Shown here piece by piece: positions 48,143 to 57,709 of a stretch of 64,000 nt of DNA (its first letter is position 1; the number at the start of each line of letters is the position of its first letter). A program made the position numbers and the translations under genes. This DNA comes from Paenibacillus selenitireducens (lineage in GTDB: Bacteria; Bacillota; Bacilli; Paenibacillales; Paenibacillaceae): the NCBI RefSeq assembly GCF_002021565.1, contig NZ_MSZX01000014.1:27-64026 (forward strand). The letters are read 5' to 3'. Below the pieces are notes generated by a model. The model worked only from the letters and a program-made list of their open reading frames with translations. It ran no database searches and was not told the origin of the DNA.

Positions 48143-51100
48143 AGTTACCAATGATGCGTTGCGCAATGGCCGCTAAATCAAGAATATCAATCACGCCATT
48201 GCGATCCATATCTCCCATTTTCACTTTATCCCAGTTCGGACTAGCTTTTGTCGCTCCATAATTTGCCGCAGCAAGGGCCAAGTCACCGATACTGATTTTA
48301 CCGTCTCCGTTCAAATCGCCGGTTGGTGTCGGATCCTCAATGGTTACAGCGACATTAGCTGCACTGTTCCCGACCGTTGACTCTACGCCTTGTGCATTGG
48401 ATAAGATGGCTTGCGTCACGCTGATCGTACCGTTCGCTGGTTGCGTAACCTCTTTGGCTCTGAACGTAAGTTCGATCACATTCGTCGAACCTGTTACCGC
48501 GTGTCCTTCCCCTTCACTCGCGATAATCAAGCGCAGCTTGCCAGCTGGGGTTTTCTTCGTTTCGACAATGGAAACGCCCGAAATGAGTGACTTCGCTTCA
48601 ACGAACTCTAAGGTATTCACATCGTAGTCGACTGCAATGTCTTGTGCATATACGTGTTCCGTTACTCCCTGAACGCCGAGTTGGACTTGGAAAGAAGATC
48701 CTGATAATACGCTGCTTGGCGCTGCAAGCGATGTAGCTGGAGCCGCTGGACCTTCTTGAACCGTGATTTTCGCGCTGGCTTTGAAATTGCCATCGACGGT
48801 TGTAACGGTAATATCCGCTGTTCCCGCTTTCTTCGCCGTTATGATTGCTTTACCATTGACGATGGCGACCGTAGCAATCGATTCATTGCTGCTCGCCCAT
48901 GTCACGTCTTTCTTCGTGGCTTGTTCAGGCTGTATATTCGCTTCAAGTTCGACGGTCTCGCCAATTCTTAACGTTGCTTCCGCTTTATTCAACTGGACGC
49001 CCGTCACTGGTACAGCATTCATCGCTCCCTCATCCGTCACACGAATGTTATCGACGATCAGCACCGTAGATGCATCCGCGTTCTTGATGATCGCCAAGTA
49101 GGCATCCTTTGCGTTTTCCGTATTAAATGTGAGATCTACCTTACTTGAGCCTGCATTCAACGTTGCTTTAGCTAAATCACGAACCGTCCCGTTATCGTTG
49201 ACACGAACAGCGACCGTATAGGCATCCTTCACTTCTGCTTTGACATCCATGGTCAGGTGATATTTATTGTCTTGCTTCAGACGAAGGGTCTGCGGCAGCG
49301 TGCGAAGCCACTCTCCCATGCCGTCTTCATTGGTCTTCAAGGAGAACTGACCGTCGATGACGAATGTTTGCGGTTGGTTAGGTGTCTTTTCGGCAAGATG
49401 CGTACGGACAGATCCTACCTTGGAATAGACGAATGGGCCCCAACCCTCATCCACATTTTCGAAATCTTCATAAAAAGCGGAGGTGCCTGGATCTGTTTTC
49501 GTTGGATTCTCCCAGACACGCACATCATCAAATTGCACGGTCTGTGTCCCCGGCTCCGTCTGGAGCGCTACTGTCGCGGTATCGCTTGTTGCATCAAAAT
49601 TGACTTTGATCCGTTCAAAATTCGTCTTTAAGTATTTGTGTTGCTGTGCATAGAACGGCAACTTCGTATGGAGCGCGTAATTTGATACTTCCTTATCCCC
49701 TTGCTTGACACTAATAGATGTTCGACGTTCGCCTGTAATATTAACCCATACGGATGCACTGTAGGTTTTGCCAGGCGTCAATCCTGTAATCACTTGTTGA
49801 ACCGTAGCATCCCCTGGTCCTGTCACTTGCAATTTATCATCTGCGTTGTTATTTTTCACTATTTTAATATGATCGGTGGAGCCGCTCGTGGATGATTTCT
49901 GCCATGTACTGAATCCCTGGCTGTCAAACCCAACATCCTTCGCTGGTCCACCAGCTCCCCAATCATTATCTAACGCTGCAGGCGCTTCTCCTTTATAGAG
50001 CACATAACCAACGTCTTTTATTGCCATAATCGTGATTTTGCCATTGTTAATCGGAACAGAGCCTATAAGTTCGCGGCCCAAATCCGTCAGCTTATACAAT
50101 TGCGCATGCTGCAGACCGCTCCACGATGTAGGAACATCCCATGTCGTTGTGCCGCCCGCCGGATTCCAATGATAGATTTTATCTTCTTTCTCTGGATCCC
50201 ACGGAATAAATACGGTACCATCTGAAATATTGCTGCTGTCCGTCATGATCGCGATATCTTTTCCATCCTTTGATAAATGAATCTTGCCATCGGATTGACG
50301 AGCCACGGATACGTTATCCGTGAAATCCACCCGGTCATTCGTCATTTTCAAGATCTGGTGATACTGCATATATTTTGTCGGCAAATTCTGAACGAAAAAC
50401 GCTTTGGACGTTTGTTTCAGGTCATAAAAGACCGGATTTTCCTGCCAATAACCAATCCCGACTTGCTTATTGCCTTTCAATAACGGGTCGCTCAGGAAAC
50501 CATCTAGCGTATCATTACGCAGGAATCTAATAATTTTGCTGCTGTTCCCTTGATTCGGATAACCCGGATCCGTTCCCCAATGCACCCAAGATACTTGCTC
50601 ATTAAGCGGGCCTGCAAATTCTGTCCCTAACATCCAACCGTTGTCTTTGACATATTCCGAGAGTTTTTTCGCATTCCAGCCTGATCCCGTATAGACATCG
50701 ACATAGACAAAGGAGAGATTATCGCCTGTATCCGCTTTGAGCATATCCAGACGGCGTTTCAATTCGCCGGATTCCACGTCTTTTTTCTGATCAACGTAGT
50801 ACGCTTGATCTAACCACCCCCAACCTTTGCTGAGCGGTTGAATCATATTGTCCATCTTCGTCTCGTTGGCATCCAGCATGTATTCCGTGGCATTGATGTG
50901 AACGCCGCCTTTAATGTTGTATTTCTTGCCTTCGCTGAGCACGTAATTAAAATCTTTTACACCACCTTGACGTATGCCAATATGGCCGCCGTAATCCGGA
51001 TGGGAATCATCATGCCCTTCCGCCTGATACCCTTTGAACAGAATGATTTGGCCGAAGCCATCGGTTAAGTTAGAGATTTTCTTCGCATTATCAAATGCAC

Positions 51101-52658
51101 GCAAGAATGGCGTAGACGTTGTAGAACCGATATTCATGCTGATGTATGAGATATTATCTTTGATTAACTCACTCTTGTAAGGAGCTTCGGCCTGCGAACG
51201 GTACGCAATCGCGCCATCCTGCCAATCCACCTGCCCATCGTTGTTCGCATCCGGTGTTAGAATGATTTTCGCCCAAGGAAGTTCTTCATGCGGTATGTTA
51301 GGGTTAGTGCTTCCGCGATAGGTCCATGCGCCATTCCATAACGAAGCTTTCTTCACCGAATCTGTCCCCGTGACCGTCTTGACGCGTACCTTGTCATTCC
51401 CGTTAATGACGTTATTGACGATGGTCGCCGCAAGCGTATCCGAGTTCAAGAATGCGTATGTACGGCTCCCGCCTCCATCTGTAGCGCCGGATTTCAAATC
51501 AACGTACTCATCGTTCACGATGTTCCATGCTCCGGTAATTTGTGAAGAAGTCTGCTGTGCTTTCGGTTGGGAAGACAACACGGTAGCTAAATCGTGGCTA
51601 GGAAATTCAACGGTATTGACTTTAGCCGTACCATTCTCCGCAATGCGTGTAACCCGGAAATTCAACACATTATCTTTCAATTCAAGCTCGACATCCAAGA
51701 CCACATTCAATTCAGGAATTTGCAGCGTATAGGTAGAGGTTTCGCCTTTCGTTGCCGATGCAGGATGCTTCTCATATTTGTTAGCCAGCGGATAGTACGA
51801 GTTCCCGTTAATCTTCACTTCATTTGGGCCTAAAATCTGGCCGAGCATTTCGGCTCCCGTTCCTGTCCATACGTACTTCTTCACGCGCGGAAATTCTTGA
51901 TCGATTTCTGCTGTCAGGAGATTTGATGTCAGTGTATCTACCAATGTAATCGGTCTAGCGTGATCATCTGCTACCGTTCTCTCATTGACCTTCACATCAT
52001 CTATGTTGATCGTCTTGTTCGCGAACCAACTTCGCACGCCAATTTTACCGGCAGACATCGGGATACTCGGCAGTGTCGTATTCAGAATGACATTGTCGTC
52101 CAGCGTCAACTTGACGGAATCGTCAAAATAGCTCAACTTGAACGAATATTCCTTATTGGCTTCGAAGGAAGGATTCGTTAATGTTTCGATATTTCCGTAG
52201 GTTTCCGTGCCATTCTTCATGTAATCCCAGCCCCATGTGCCGTTATCAAATTGAATGACCGCATAGTTATTCGTATCGACGTAACGTATTACGAGTCCGA
52301 ATCGACTCGGTACGTCCTTAAATCTCATCTTGATCTCATAATCGCCGTTCTTCACGACAGGTGACTTCTGGTCAACGAACACGACGGCGCCTGTCGTAAC
52401 GGCTTTTAGTGTTCCGTTATCAGCGGAGAAGGTTGTTGTTCCCTTTACAGCGTTCCAACCACTAATGTCCCCGTCATTAAAATCTCGCGAGTAACTGGCT
52501 AATGCAGCTGCCGCCTGGTTCAGAACATCTTGCGATAAAGCGGTTACATTATTGCCTGTATTCCCGTCAGCATAGACAAGCGCGGCCGGCACGCCCATCT
52601 GCATACTCATGAAAAGCGCGAGTGCAACGCTGGTTTGCTTCACATAATTTTTCTTCAT
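48141..52658 (-). CDS. Secreted GH101 endo-alpha-N-acetylgalactosaminidase with cohesin and dockerin
   Basis: About 1505 aa. Domains: signal peptide (1-30); LamG/concanavalin-like (about 55-225); GH101 catalytic (about 235-890), with nucleophile Asp654 in FVYVDVYTGSGW and acid/base Glu680 in MLGTEFAGPL; two galactose-binding-like beta modules (about 910-1055 and 1065-1210); Big2 (1218-1300); cohesin (1307-1440); dockerin with two EF-hand-like repeats (GDLNGDGKISIGDLALAAANYG, GDMDRNGVIDILDLAAIAQRI). GH101 enzymes release Gal-beta1,3-GalNAc (core 1) from mucin-type O-glycoproteins. ATG 52658 is used (GGAGG upstream). Having both cohesin and dockerin is unusual. Confidence 0.93.
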   Translation of the reverse strand: MKKNYVKQTSVALALFMSMQMGVPAALVYADGNTGNNVTALSQDVLNQAAAALASYSRDFNDGDISGWNAVKGTTTFSADNGTLKAVTTGAVVFVDQKSPVVKNGDYEIKMRFKDVPSRFGLVIRYVDTNNYAVIQFDNGTWGWDYMKNGTETYGNIETLTNPSFEANKEYSFKLSYFDDSVKLTLDDNVILNTTLPSIPMSAGKIGVRSWFANKTINIDDVKVNERTVADDHARPITLVDTLTSNLLTAEIDQEFPRVKKYVWTGTGAEMLGQILGPNEVKINGNSYYPLANKYEKHPASATKGETSTYTLQIPELNVVLDVELELKDNVLNFRVTRIAENGTAKVNTVEFPSHDLATVLSSQPKAQQTSSQITGAWNIVNDEYVDLKSGATDGGGSRTYAFLNSDTLAATIVNNVINGNDKVRVKTVTGTDSVKKASLWNGAWTYRGSTNPNIPHEELPWAKIILTPDANNDGQVDWQDGAIAYRSQAEAPYKSELIKDNISYISMNIGSTTSTPFLRAFDNAKKISNLTDGFGQIILFKGYQAEGHDDSHPDYGGHIGIRQGGVKDFNYVLSEGKKYNIKGGVHINATEYMLDANETKMDNMIQPLSKGWGWLDQAYYVDQKKDVESGELKRRLDMLKADTGDNLSFVYVDVYTGSGWNAKKLSEYVKDNGWMLGTEFAGPLNEQVSWVHWGTDPGYPNQGNSSKIIRFLRNDTLDGFLSDPLLKGNKQVGIGYWQENPVFYDLKQTSKAFFVQNLPTKYMQYHQILKMTNDRVDFTDNVSVARQSDGKIHLSKDGKDIAIMTDSSNISDGTVFIPWDPEKEDKIYHWNPAGGTTTWDVPTSWSGLQHAQLYKLTDLGRELIGSVPINNGKITIMAIKDVGYVLYKGEAPAALDNDWGAGGPAKDVGFDSQGFSTWQKSSTSGSTDHIKIVKNNNADDKLQVTGPGDATVQQVITGLTPGKTYSASVWVNITGERRTSISVKQGDKEVSNYALHTKLPFYAQQHKYLKTNFERIKVNFDATSDTATVALQTEPGTQTVQFDDVRVWENPTKTDPGTSAFYEDFENVDEGWGPFVYSKVGSVRTHLAEKTPNQPQTFVIDGQFSLKTNEDGMGEWLRTLPQTLRLKQDNKYHLTMDVKAEVKDAYTVAVRVNDNGTVRDLAKATLNAGSSKVDLTFNTENAKDAYLAIIKNADASTVLIVDNIRVTDEGAMNAVPVTGVQLNKAEATLRIGETVELEANIQPEQATKKDVTWASSNESIATVAIVNGKAIITAKKAGTADITVTTVDGNFKASAKITVQEGPAAPATSLAAPSSVLSGSSFQVQLGVQGVTEHVYAQDIAVDYDVNTLEFVEAKSLISGVSIVETKKTPAGKLRLIIASEGEGHAVTGSTNVIELTFRAKEVTQPANGTISVTQAILSNAQGVESTVGNSAANVAVTIEDPTPTGDLNGDGKISIGDLALAAANYGATKASPNWDKVKMGDMDRNGVIDILDLAAIAQRIIGN

Positions 52659-52807
52659 CCTTGAGCTTTCCTCCCATTTTGTTCTACATTGATTTTCGTG
52701 TCTTGTCCGTATCATGCAACGTTTCAGAACAGGTGCTGTGCAGTTCCCCCTTCTTGCATGCGCTGAATTTCATGCCCATCTCTGGTTGAATATCCCCGCT
52801 GCCAGAC

Positions 52808-52874
52808 GAAAAAAAAGACACGAACTTAAAGAGAGGTCTCTTTAAGCTCATGCCTGAAATTCAGTAACACGCTT
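52808..52874 (-). promoter_or_regulatory. RAT antiterminator and terminator in GH101 leader
   Basis: Minus strand. AAGCGTGTTACTGAATTTCAGGCATGAGCTT (52844-52874) matches the RNA target of BglG/LicT/SacY antiterminators (core TGTTACTG...CAGGCA). The terminator GGCATGAGCTTAAAGAG paired with CTCTTTAAGTTCGTGTC, then T8 (52808-52854), overlaps it, so the two structures exclude each other. The regulator gene is not in the window. Confidence 0.82.
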
Positions 52875-52898
52875 AATCGAATGATTTGGTATACCCCT

Positions 52899-52927
52899 AA
52901 AATAGGGGATGCTGCCCGAATTAGCAA
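52899..52927 (-). promoter_or_regulatory. Promoter of GH101 leader
   Basis: TTGCTA (52922-52927), 17-bp spacer, TATTTT (52899-52904) on the minus strand, about 25 bp upstream of the RAT. Matches the promoter of the cohesin-SLH gene in layout. Confidence 0.6.
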
Positions 52928-52929
52928 TA

Positions 52930-53110
52930 CATTCGACAAAGGTTCTTATAATTAGCTGTATCTTTCGCTCATGTCGAAATCGTCGACAATTCATCCTTCG
53001 CGAGTAGAACACCCAATTTCCATTTCTTCATCGAACCACTCCATTCACGGAAAAAATGCGGTTAAAGTTCAACCGCGCGTTTAAGTATCTCCATGATTCC
53101 ATGTTCTGTG
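52930..53110. other. Intergenic region, nothing recognised
   Basis: Between the GH101 promoter and the MFS gene. A candidate terminator for the MFS gene (AACCGCATTTTTTCC/ GGTTAAA region near 53055-53080) is weak. No ORF of note. Confidence 0.35.
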
Positions 53111-53123
53111 AATGATCACCAAT

Positions 53124-54335
53124 TCAGGAGGCTGGTGACTCTTGCTGCACAACTTCCTTGGATTTCTCCTTGAAAATGGGAACGAGCAACATCGCACCGA
53201 TAAAAAATAAGATTCCGCTTGTCGTGTATACTGCGAACAATGAAAATACATCTTTTAGGATCCCGGAAATCGACATCCCGATGACCATCATCCCCATAAA
53301 CAACGGAGTCATCACACCGCTTACGCGCCCGATAAAGGCTCCCTCCGTATTTTTCATAATGAGTGTATTGATCCCAATCAAGATAAAGGGATAGAAAAAA
53401 CCCGCTATGACCTCTAGACCTATGGTGAGCGGAAAGCTCGTCGACCAGCCGACGGCGATCGTATTGAAAGTACTCACGCCAAGTCCTAGTGCAAGCATCC
53501 ATTGGGGTTTCATGCGTCTCGCCAAACTCATCACGATGGCTCCCCCAACGAGCATGGCTGCACCATTAGCCATCATCAAATATTGTAAATAAGATTTATC
53601 CAACGCGAGATTCTCGATGGTAATAAAAATCAAGAGAGGTTGAACCATCCCCGCAGCCAACCCTGTCGCCACAAATGTCGCTCCTAAGGTACGCAGCTCA
53701 CGATTTCGCCCCACATATCGAAGTCCTGCCTTCAGCTCTTTCATAAAATCCGAATGGGAACGATCCGCGTCTGATGAATCTTTGGGTAGTGTCGCCAAAA
53801 TGGCCGCAGAGCCGATTAACAGAACCCCCATCACACCCAAGGATACTTCAATCCCAAACTGCTGGTATACGAAAGCCCCAACAACAGGTCCTATTACGGT
53901 GAAAAAGGCAATCAAAGCTTGAAGCATCGCCATGAGTCCTTGAAGCTGCTGCTCCGGTACATGCTGTTTAAAGATCTTCATCGCCGACGGTTGCGAAAAT
54001 TGCGATAGAATCGAGGAGATTAACGTCGCAAAAAATAACGCATACCACGACCCATACACCAAGACCGGAATGATCACAAGCATCGATACAGCCGAGAGGA
54101 AATCACACCAAATCATCGTGAGGCGCGGCTTCCACCGATCCGCGAACGTCCCACCGATAATGGAGAACACAAAAATAGGCGCAAATTCAGCAACAGATAT
54201 CAATGACACATACAACGGGTCATTGTGGGTCATTTCTGTGACATACAGCAGGATTGCAAAATTTCGTACCCATATCCCGAGATTGAGTAAGACTCGTGAT
54301 AATAAGATCGTACGTACATAGCGATTCTTGAACAT
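53124..54335 (-). CDS. MFS efflux transporter (DHA3 type)
   Basis: About 403 aa, twelve predicted helices. VSLISVAEFAPIFVFSIIGGTFADRWKPRLTMIW matches the motif A loop of MFS_3 drug exporters such as macrolide efflux proteins, and IGRVSGVMTPLFMGMMVIGMSISGIL is a typical late helix. Likely exports a hydrophobic compound; substrate unknown. ATG 54335 follows AAGGGGAAGTG. Divergent from the flavin reductase gene at 54526. Confidence 0.86.
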   Translation of the reverse strand: MFKNRYVRTILLSRVLLNLGIWVRNFAILLYVTEMTHNDPLYVSLISVAEFAPIFVFSIIGGTFADRWKPRLTMIWCDFLSAVSMLVIIPVLVYGSWYALFFATLISSILSQFSQPSAMKIFKQHVPEQQLQGLMAMLQALIAFFTVIGPVVGAFVYQQFGIEVSLGVMGVLLIGSAAILATLPKDSSDADRSHSDFMKELKAGLRYVGRNRELRTLGATFVATGLAAGMVQPLLIFITIENLALDKSYLQYLMMANGAAMLVGGAIVMSLARRMKPQWMLALGLGVSTFNTIAVGWSTSFPLTIGLEVIAGFFYPFILIGINTLIMKNTEGAFIGRVSGVMTPLFMGMMVIGMSISGILKDVFSLFAVYTTSGILFFIGAMLLVPIFKEKSKEVVQQESPAS

Positions 54336-54525
54336 TCCATCACTTCCCCTTAACCATAAGAATCTAAAATACATAGACAAACCATGGAATTGTTTGTCAT
54401 TCAATAGACATTATATAGTTATGTTTATTTATAAGTCAAACGTTATTTCAGTTCGTCTATTTATTTGCGATGGTTTGTTGTTTTCTATACACTTGAATTA
54501 GGTTTAGATAAAGGAGCTGACAGAC

Positions 54526-55263
54526 ATGAATTCAACGATTGACACGATCCTCGGTCATTACTCCATAAGGGATTTTGAGGATCGTCCATTAACAACGGAA
54601 CAAATCCGAGTCTTGGTCCAAAGTGCCCAAGCTGCATCAACATCAAGTTATGTCCAAGCCTATTCCATTATTGGCGTCTCGGATCCAGATCTTCGCGCTC
54701 AATTAGCTGAATTAACAGGTCGTCAATCCCATGTCAGCAAAACCGGGCAATTCTTCGTATTCGTCGCTGATTTGGCGAAACATCATGAAATCGCCAAATC
54801 ACATCATGTCGATGACGACGCGCTGCATTCGACAGAAAAGATGCTAGTAGCGGTTATTGATGCCTCCCTCGCAGCTCAGAATATGGCGATTGCTGCGGAA
54901 TCCATGGGACTAGGCATTTGTTATATCGGGGGAATCCGCAATCACCTCCAACAAGTATCCGAATTATTGAAGATCCCTGATTATGCCGTCCCTTTATTCG
55001 GCCTCACCGTTGGCATCCCAACCCATGCCTCTAAGCCGAAGCAAAGGCTGCCTATCGAACTCGTGTATCATGAGAATATGTACGATCTCAAAACAATCGA
55101 TGATTACAAGTCCTACGATGCCGATATCAAAGCTTATTACGAACAAAGAACGCAAGGCGCGCGCGTTGAAGGATGGACCGATCAAATGGCCAAATACATC
55201 CAGAAGCCAACCCGTCTGGATCTCAAAGCCTTCTTAGAGAGCAAGCATTTCGGTCTGAAATGA
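54526..55263 (+). CDS. nfsA: NADPH-dependent FMN oxidoreductase (NfsA type)
   Basis: 245 aa of the nitroreductase superfamily. HYSIRDFEDRPLTTEQIRVLVQSAQAASTSSYVQAYSIIGV is the N-terminal FMN-binding pattern, AAQNMAIAAESMGLGICYIGGIRN the central FMN loop, and the long C-terminal excursion (YYEQRTQGARVEGWTDQM) is typical of NfsA/FRP-type nitro/flavin reductases. AAAGGAG precedes the ATG. A strong terminator follows immediately. Confidence 0.9.
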   Translation: MNSTIDTILGHYSIRDFEDRPLTTEQIRVLVQSAQAASTSSYVQAYSIIGVSDPDLRAQLAELTGRQSHVSKTGQFFVFVADLAKHHEIAKSHHVDDDALHSTEKMLVAVIDASLAAQNMAIAAESMGLGICYIGGIRNHLQQVSELLKIPDYAVPLFGLTVGIPTHASKPKQRLPIELVYHENMYDLKTIDDYKSYDADIKAYYEQRTQGARVEGWTDQMAKYIQKPTRLDLKAFLESKHFGLK

Positions 55264-55267
55264 ACAC

Positions 55268-55310
55268 AAATAACCCCCTCGAATATCACCGAGGGGGTTA
55301 TCTTTTTTCT
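55268..55310 (+). terminator. Terminator of nfsA
   Basis: ATAACCCCCTCG and CGAGGGGGTTAT with a short loop, then CTTTTTTCTT on the plus strand. Confidence 0.93.
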
Positions 55311-55412
55311 TATTTTAGCTTCATCGCTTGGATTAATTTATAATAAATTTCTGTATTTTCATAATATCCCGTAAAAGCCTCCGAGCCTTTGCCTATCCCT
55401 GTGAGTGGAACG
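55310..55412 (-). pseudogene. Alkaline phosphatase C-terminal fragment
   Basis: About 34 codons: VPLTGIGKGSEAFTGYYENTEIYYKLIQAMKLK-stop. This fits the C-terminal end of PhoA/PhoB-type alkaline phosphatase (VPVYAxGPGSxxFxGxxENTxI). Nothing upstream supports a full gene, because the SDR gene occupies that place. A remnant of a deletion. Confidence 0.6.
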
Positions 55413-55416
55413 TCTT

Positions 55417-56166
55417 CTATTCTTCGTAAATCATTTTGCGCGTCATCCCGCCGTCAATCACGAGATTCGTTCCTGTAATAAAATCATTCTTGGGATCGGT
55501 GAGATACAGGCATGCACGTGCAATATCCTCCGGTTTACCGACGCGCATGGAAGGATGCTGCTGATGGTCAAGCGGGGTTAACTTCTGATAATCCCCTGTC
55601 TCGATCCAGCCGGGACTTATCGCATTCACCGTAATCCCGTCTGATCCCAAGGACACAGCTAAGGCGTGAGTTAACGAAATAATGCCGCCTTTCGTTGCGG
55701 CGTACGCTTCTGAATTTGGCTCAGACATCAAAGCACGTGTAGAGGAAATATTTACGATGGAACCGCCCCCGTTATTCCTCATCAGCTTCGCTGCTTCTTT
55801 GGAGCACACGAAAGTTCCTCGTAAATTCGTGTGCATGACATGATCCCATTCATCCACGCTAATATCGTAGATGGATTTAAAAAGGCCGACTCCCGCATTA
55901 TTAATCAGCACGTCAACACGTTTAAATTTCTCCTGAATCTCTTGAAATAGCGTCTCGATTTCATTCGGCTGACTCACATCGACGGTATACGTATACGCAA
56001 TCTTACCCTCTGCTTGAATCTCATGCAGCGTCTGATGTAATCCAACGGTATTCTGGTCTACAAGAATCACATGTGCATCTTGTAAGGCATATGTAATGGC
56101 AATCGTGCGACCGATCCCCCCGCCTGCTCCAGTAACGATAACCGTTTTTTGTTGAAAAGAATCCAT
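55417..56166 (-). CDS. SDR-family oxidoreductase
   Basis: 249 aa. VIVTGAGGGIGRTIAI is the NAD(P)-binding TGxxxGIG loop, DVLINNAGVG the NNAG motif, and SIVNISSTRALMSEPNSEAYAATKGG the catalytic Ser plus Y-x-x-x-K. VNAISPGWIETG is the class loop. Resembles glucose 1-dehydrogenase or FabG-like classical SDRs; substrate unknown. AGGAGG precedes the ATG. Confidence 0.93.
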   Translation of the reverse strand: MDSFQQKTVIVTGAGGGIGRTIAITYALQDAHVILVDQNTVGLHQTLHEIQAEGKIAYTYTVDVSQPNEIETLFQEIQEKFKRVDVLINNAGVGLFKSIYDISVDEWDHVMHTNLRGTFVCSKEAAKLMRNNGGGSIVNISSTRALMSEPNSEAYAATKGGIISLTHALAVSLGSDGITVNAISPGWIETGDYQKLTPLDHQQHPSMRVGKPEDIARACLYLTDPKNDFITGTNLVIDGGMTRKMIYEE

Positions 56167-56237
56167 AATCGTATACCTCCTTTTGTTCCTAACTTCTATT
56201 ATGAAATAATCCCTTCTTGAAGTCTAATCATAAGAAA

Positions 56238-56264
56238 GAAGCCTAACGTTAAGGATAGGCTCCT
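56238..56264 (-). terminator. Terminator after the cupin gene
   Basis: AGCCTA and TAGGCT around TCCTTAACGT, followed by TCTTTCTT on the minus strand. Confidence 0.6.
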
Positions 56265-56276
56265 TTCATGTCATGT

Positions 56277-56732
56277 TTACTTCTTGATTAATTTGAAATC
56301 ATCGTAGTGAAAACCAGGGGCAACGACACAAGAAACGAACACCGGCTCATCCCCAAGCGGCTTAGCGCTTTGCCACACATGTGCAGGCACGAGAGCTTGC
56401 GGTTGTTGTCCTTGAAGCACATCAGGTCCCAAAATAATATGCTGTTCTGTTCCTGGCTGTTCTCCCGTACCGCCTAACGTTAACTGTAACGGGCTTCCGG
56501 AATGCCATAACCATAATTCATCGGATAAGACCGTGTGCCATTCCGAGAATTCTCCGGGATGCAGAAGAAAATAGATAGATGTTGCCGAAAAACGAGGACC
56601 TGAATACGCCTCACCGAGTACATGTTGAGGAATCTCAAAGGAGGCTTTCCAGAGTTCCTTGTACCAGCCGCCTTCACGATGTTGTTTCAGATCCAACGCT
56701 TTTACAAGTGGTGATAAGGTTTGTGTAATCAT
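56277..56732 (-). CDS. Cupin_5 (DUF985) family protein
   Basis: 151 aa. LDLKQHREGGWYKELWK, RFSATSIYFLLHPGEFSEWHTVLSDELWLWHSGSPLQLTL and ALVPAHVWQSAKPLGDEPVFVSCVVAPGFHYDDF match DUF985 beta-barrel proteins (related to ureidoglycolate-lyase-like cupins). Function unknown. The RBS is GAGAGAAA, a weaker site. Confidence 0.9.
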   Translation of the reverse strand: MITQTLSPLVKALDLKQHREGGWYKELWKASFEIPQHVLGEAYSGPRFSATSIYFLLHPGEFSEWHTVLSDELWLWHSGSPLQLTLGGTGEQPGTEQHIILGPDVLQGQQPQALVPAHVWQSAKPLGDEPVFVSCVVAPGFHYDDFKLIKK

Positions 56733-56817
56733 ATCGGTTTCTCTCTCTTTCTATTTATACTAAGACCTTCACTCTACAAGATTCACAGCCGAATGTAAAT
56801 GTTAACAACATAACAAA

Positions 56818-56864
56818 TAAAGGCTATCCCGAGAACCGTGATCTTGGTTCTGCAGGATAGCCAA
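56818..56864 (-). terminator. Terminator of the copper-amine-oxidase-like gene
   Basis: GGCTATCC and GGATAGCC flank an inner stem (AGAACC/GGTTCT), followed by TTTATTTG on the minus strand. Confidence 0.82.
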
Positions 56865-56878
56865 TTTCATGATGCATC

Positions 56879-57556
56879 TTACTTATAATACGAAGAGATG
56901 AGCGGGACCATGTAGCCAGCATCCGTGTTGACTTGAAGATTAACAGCAATCGTCTTGACTCCGCCGATATCGACTTCAATCTCTTTCAAACCGTCTTCCG
57001 GTGTAATCGTGTCTACTTCTTTTAGCAGCACATTCTGGTCTAAGTCGGAAATTTTGACAGATGTTATATTCCCGTCAATCGCAGCAATTTTAAACACGAG
57101 TTTCTTATACTTCTTGTTCGGTGTAAAGAAGAGCGAAGGCGCTCCGCCGCCATCAAAATGTTCATAGAGAACTTCTTTATAATTCGTCCCTTTATAATTC
57201 GTGTGTTTCGGATCCTTGGAATACGGCGTTTTATTGAAATCCTCAGCGTTCAATGGCGTGCCATTCACTTTTTCACCGACAATAATTTCGTTGTTTTTCG
57301 TATCCGATGTGACAGGGACCTGAAGTGCGTTGCCAATCCCCTTAATAGGTACGTAAACATTACCGTTGTACGTAATCGGTTGAAGTGCAAGTCCTTTGTC
57401 GTCATTGAACTGTGCTACTTTACCATTGACGCGGACTTTCACATCCCCGTTGAGATACGCTTCAATCTTCTTCATATTCGTTCCGGCATATACGCCAGTA
57501 CTAATACCAACAAGCAGAGCAGCACCAGTTATGGATGCTACAATAGCCTTTTTCAC
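56879..57556 (-). CDS. Secreted copper-amine-oxidase-N-like protein
   Basis: 225 aa. Signal peptide (AIVASITGAALLVGISTGVYA). The first part (IEAYLNGDVKVRVNGKVAQFNDDKGLALQPITYNGNVYVPIKGIGNAL) is the Cu_amine_oxidN1 module that is common in Paenibacillus surface proteins and has no oxidase activity of its own. The second part (SKDPKHTNYKGTNYKEVLYEH...) is a beta sandwich of unknown ligand. GTG start with AAGGAGTG upstream. Monocistronic. Confidence 0.86.
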   Translation of the reverse strand: MKKAIVASITGAALLVGISTGVYAGTNMKKIEAYLNGDVKVRVNGKVAQFNDDKGLALQPITYNGNVYVPIKGIGNALQVPVTSDTKNNEIIVGEKVNGTPLNAEDFNKTPYSKDPKHTNYKGTNYKEVLYEHFDGGGAPSLFFTPNKKYKKLVFKIAAIDGNITSVKISDLDQNVLLKEVDTITPEDGLKEIEVDIGGVKTIAVNLQVNTDAGYMVPLISSYYK

Positions 57557-57709
57557 TACGAATCCACTCCTTTTTCTCCTATCTAGTTAGAACATCAATT
57601 GTAATTAACAATAATATCCATAAAGATTTTATAGGAAATTTGACCGTGTTTCAATAGTTCTAATTTACTTATTTTAGAAACTGAGTGTTCCATCCATGGA
57701 TTAGATAGC

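Noticed and set aside
52808-52874. c-di-GMP (GEMM) riboswitch in the GH101 leader
   Set aside because: The GEMM core (GGCAAACC, GGACGCAAAGCC) is absent, while the RAT core TGTTACTG..CAGGCA is present.
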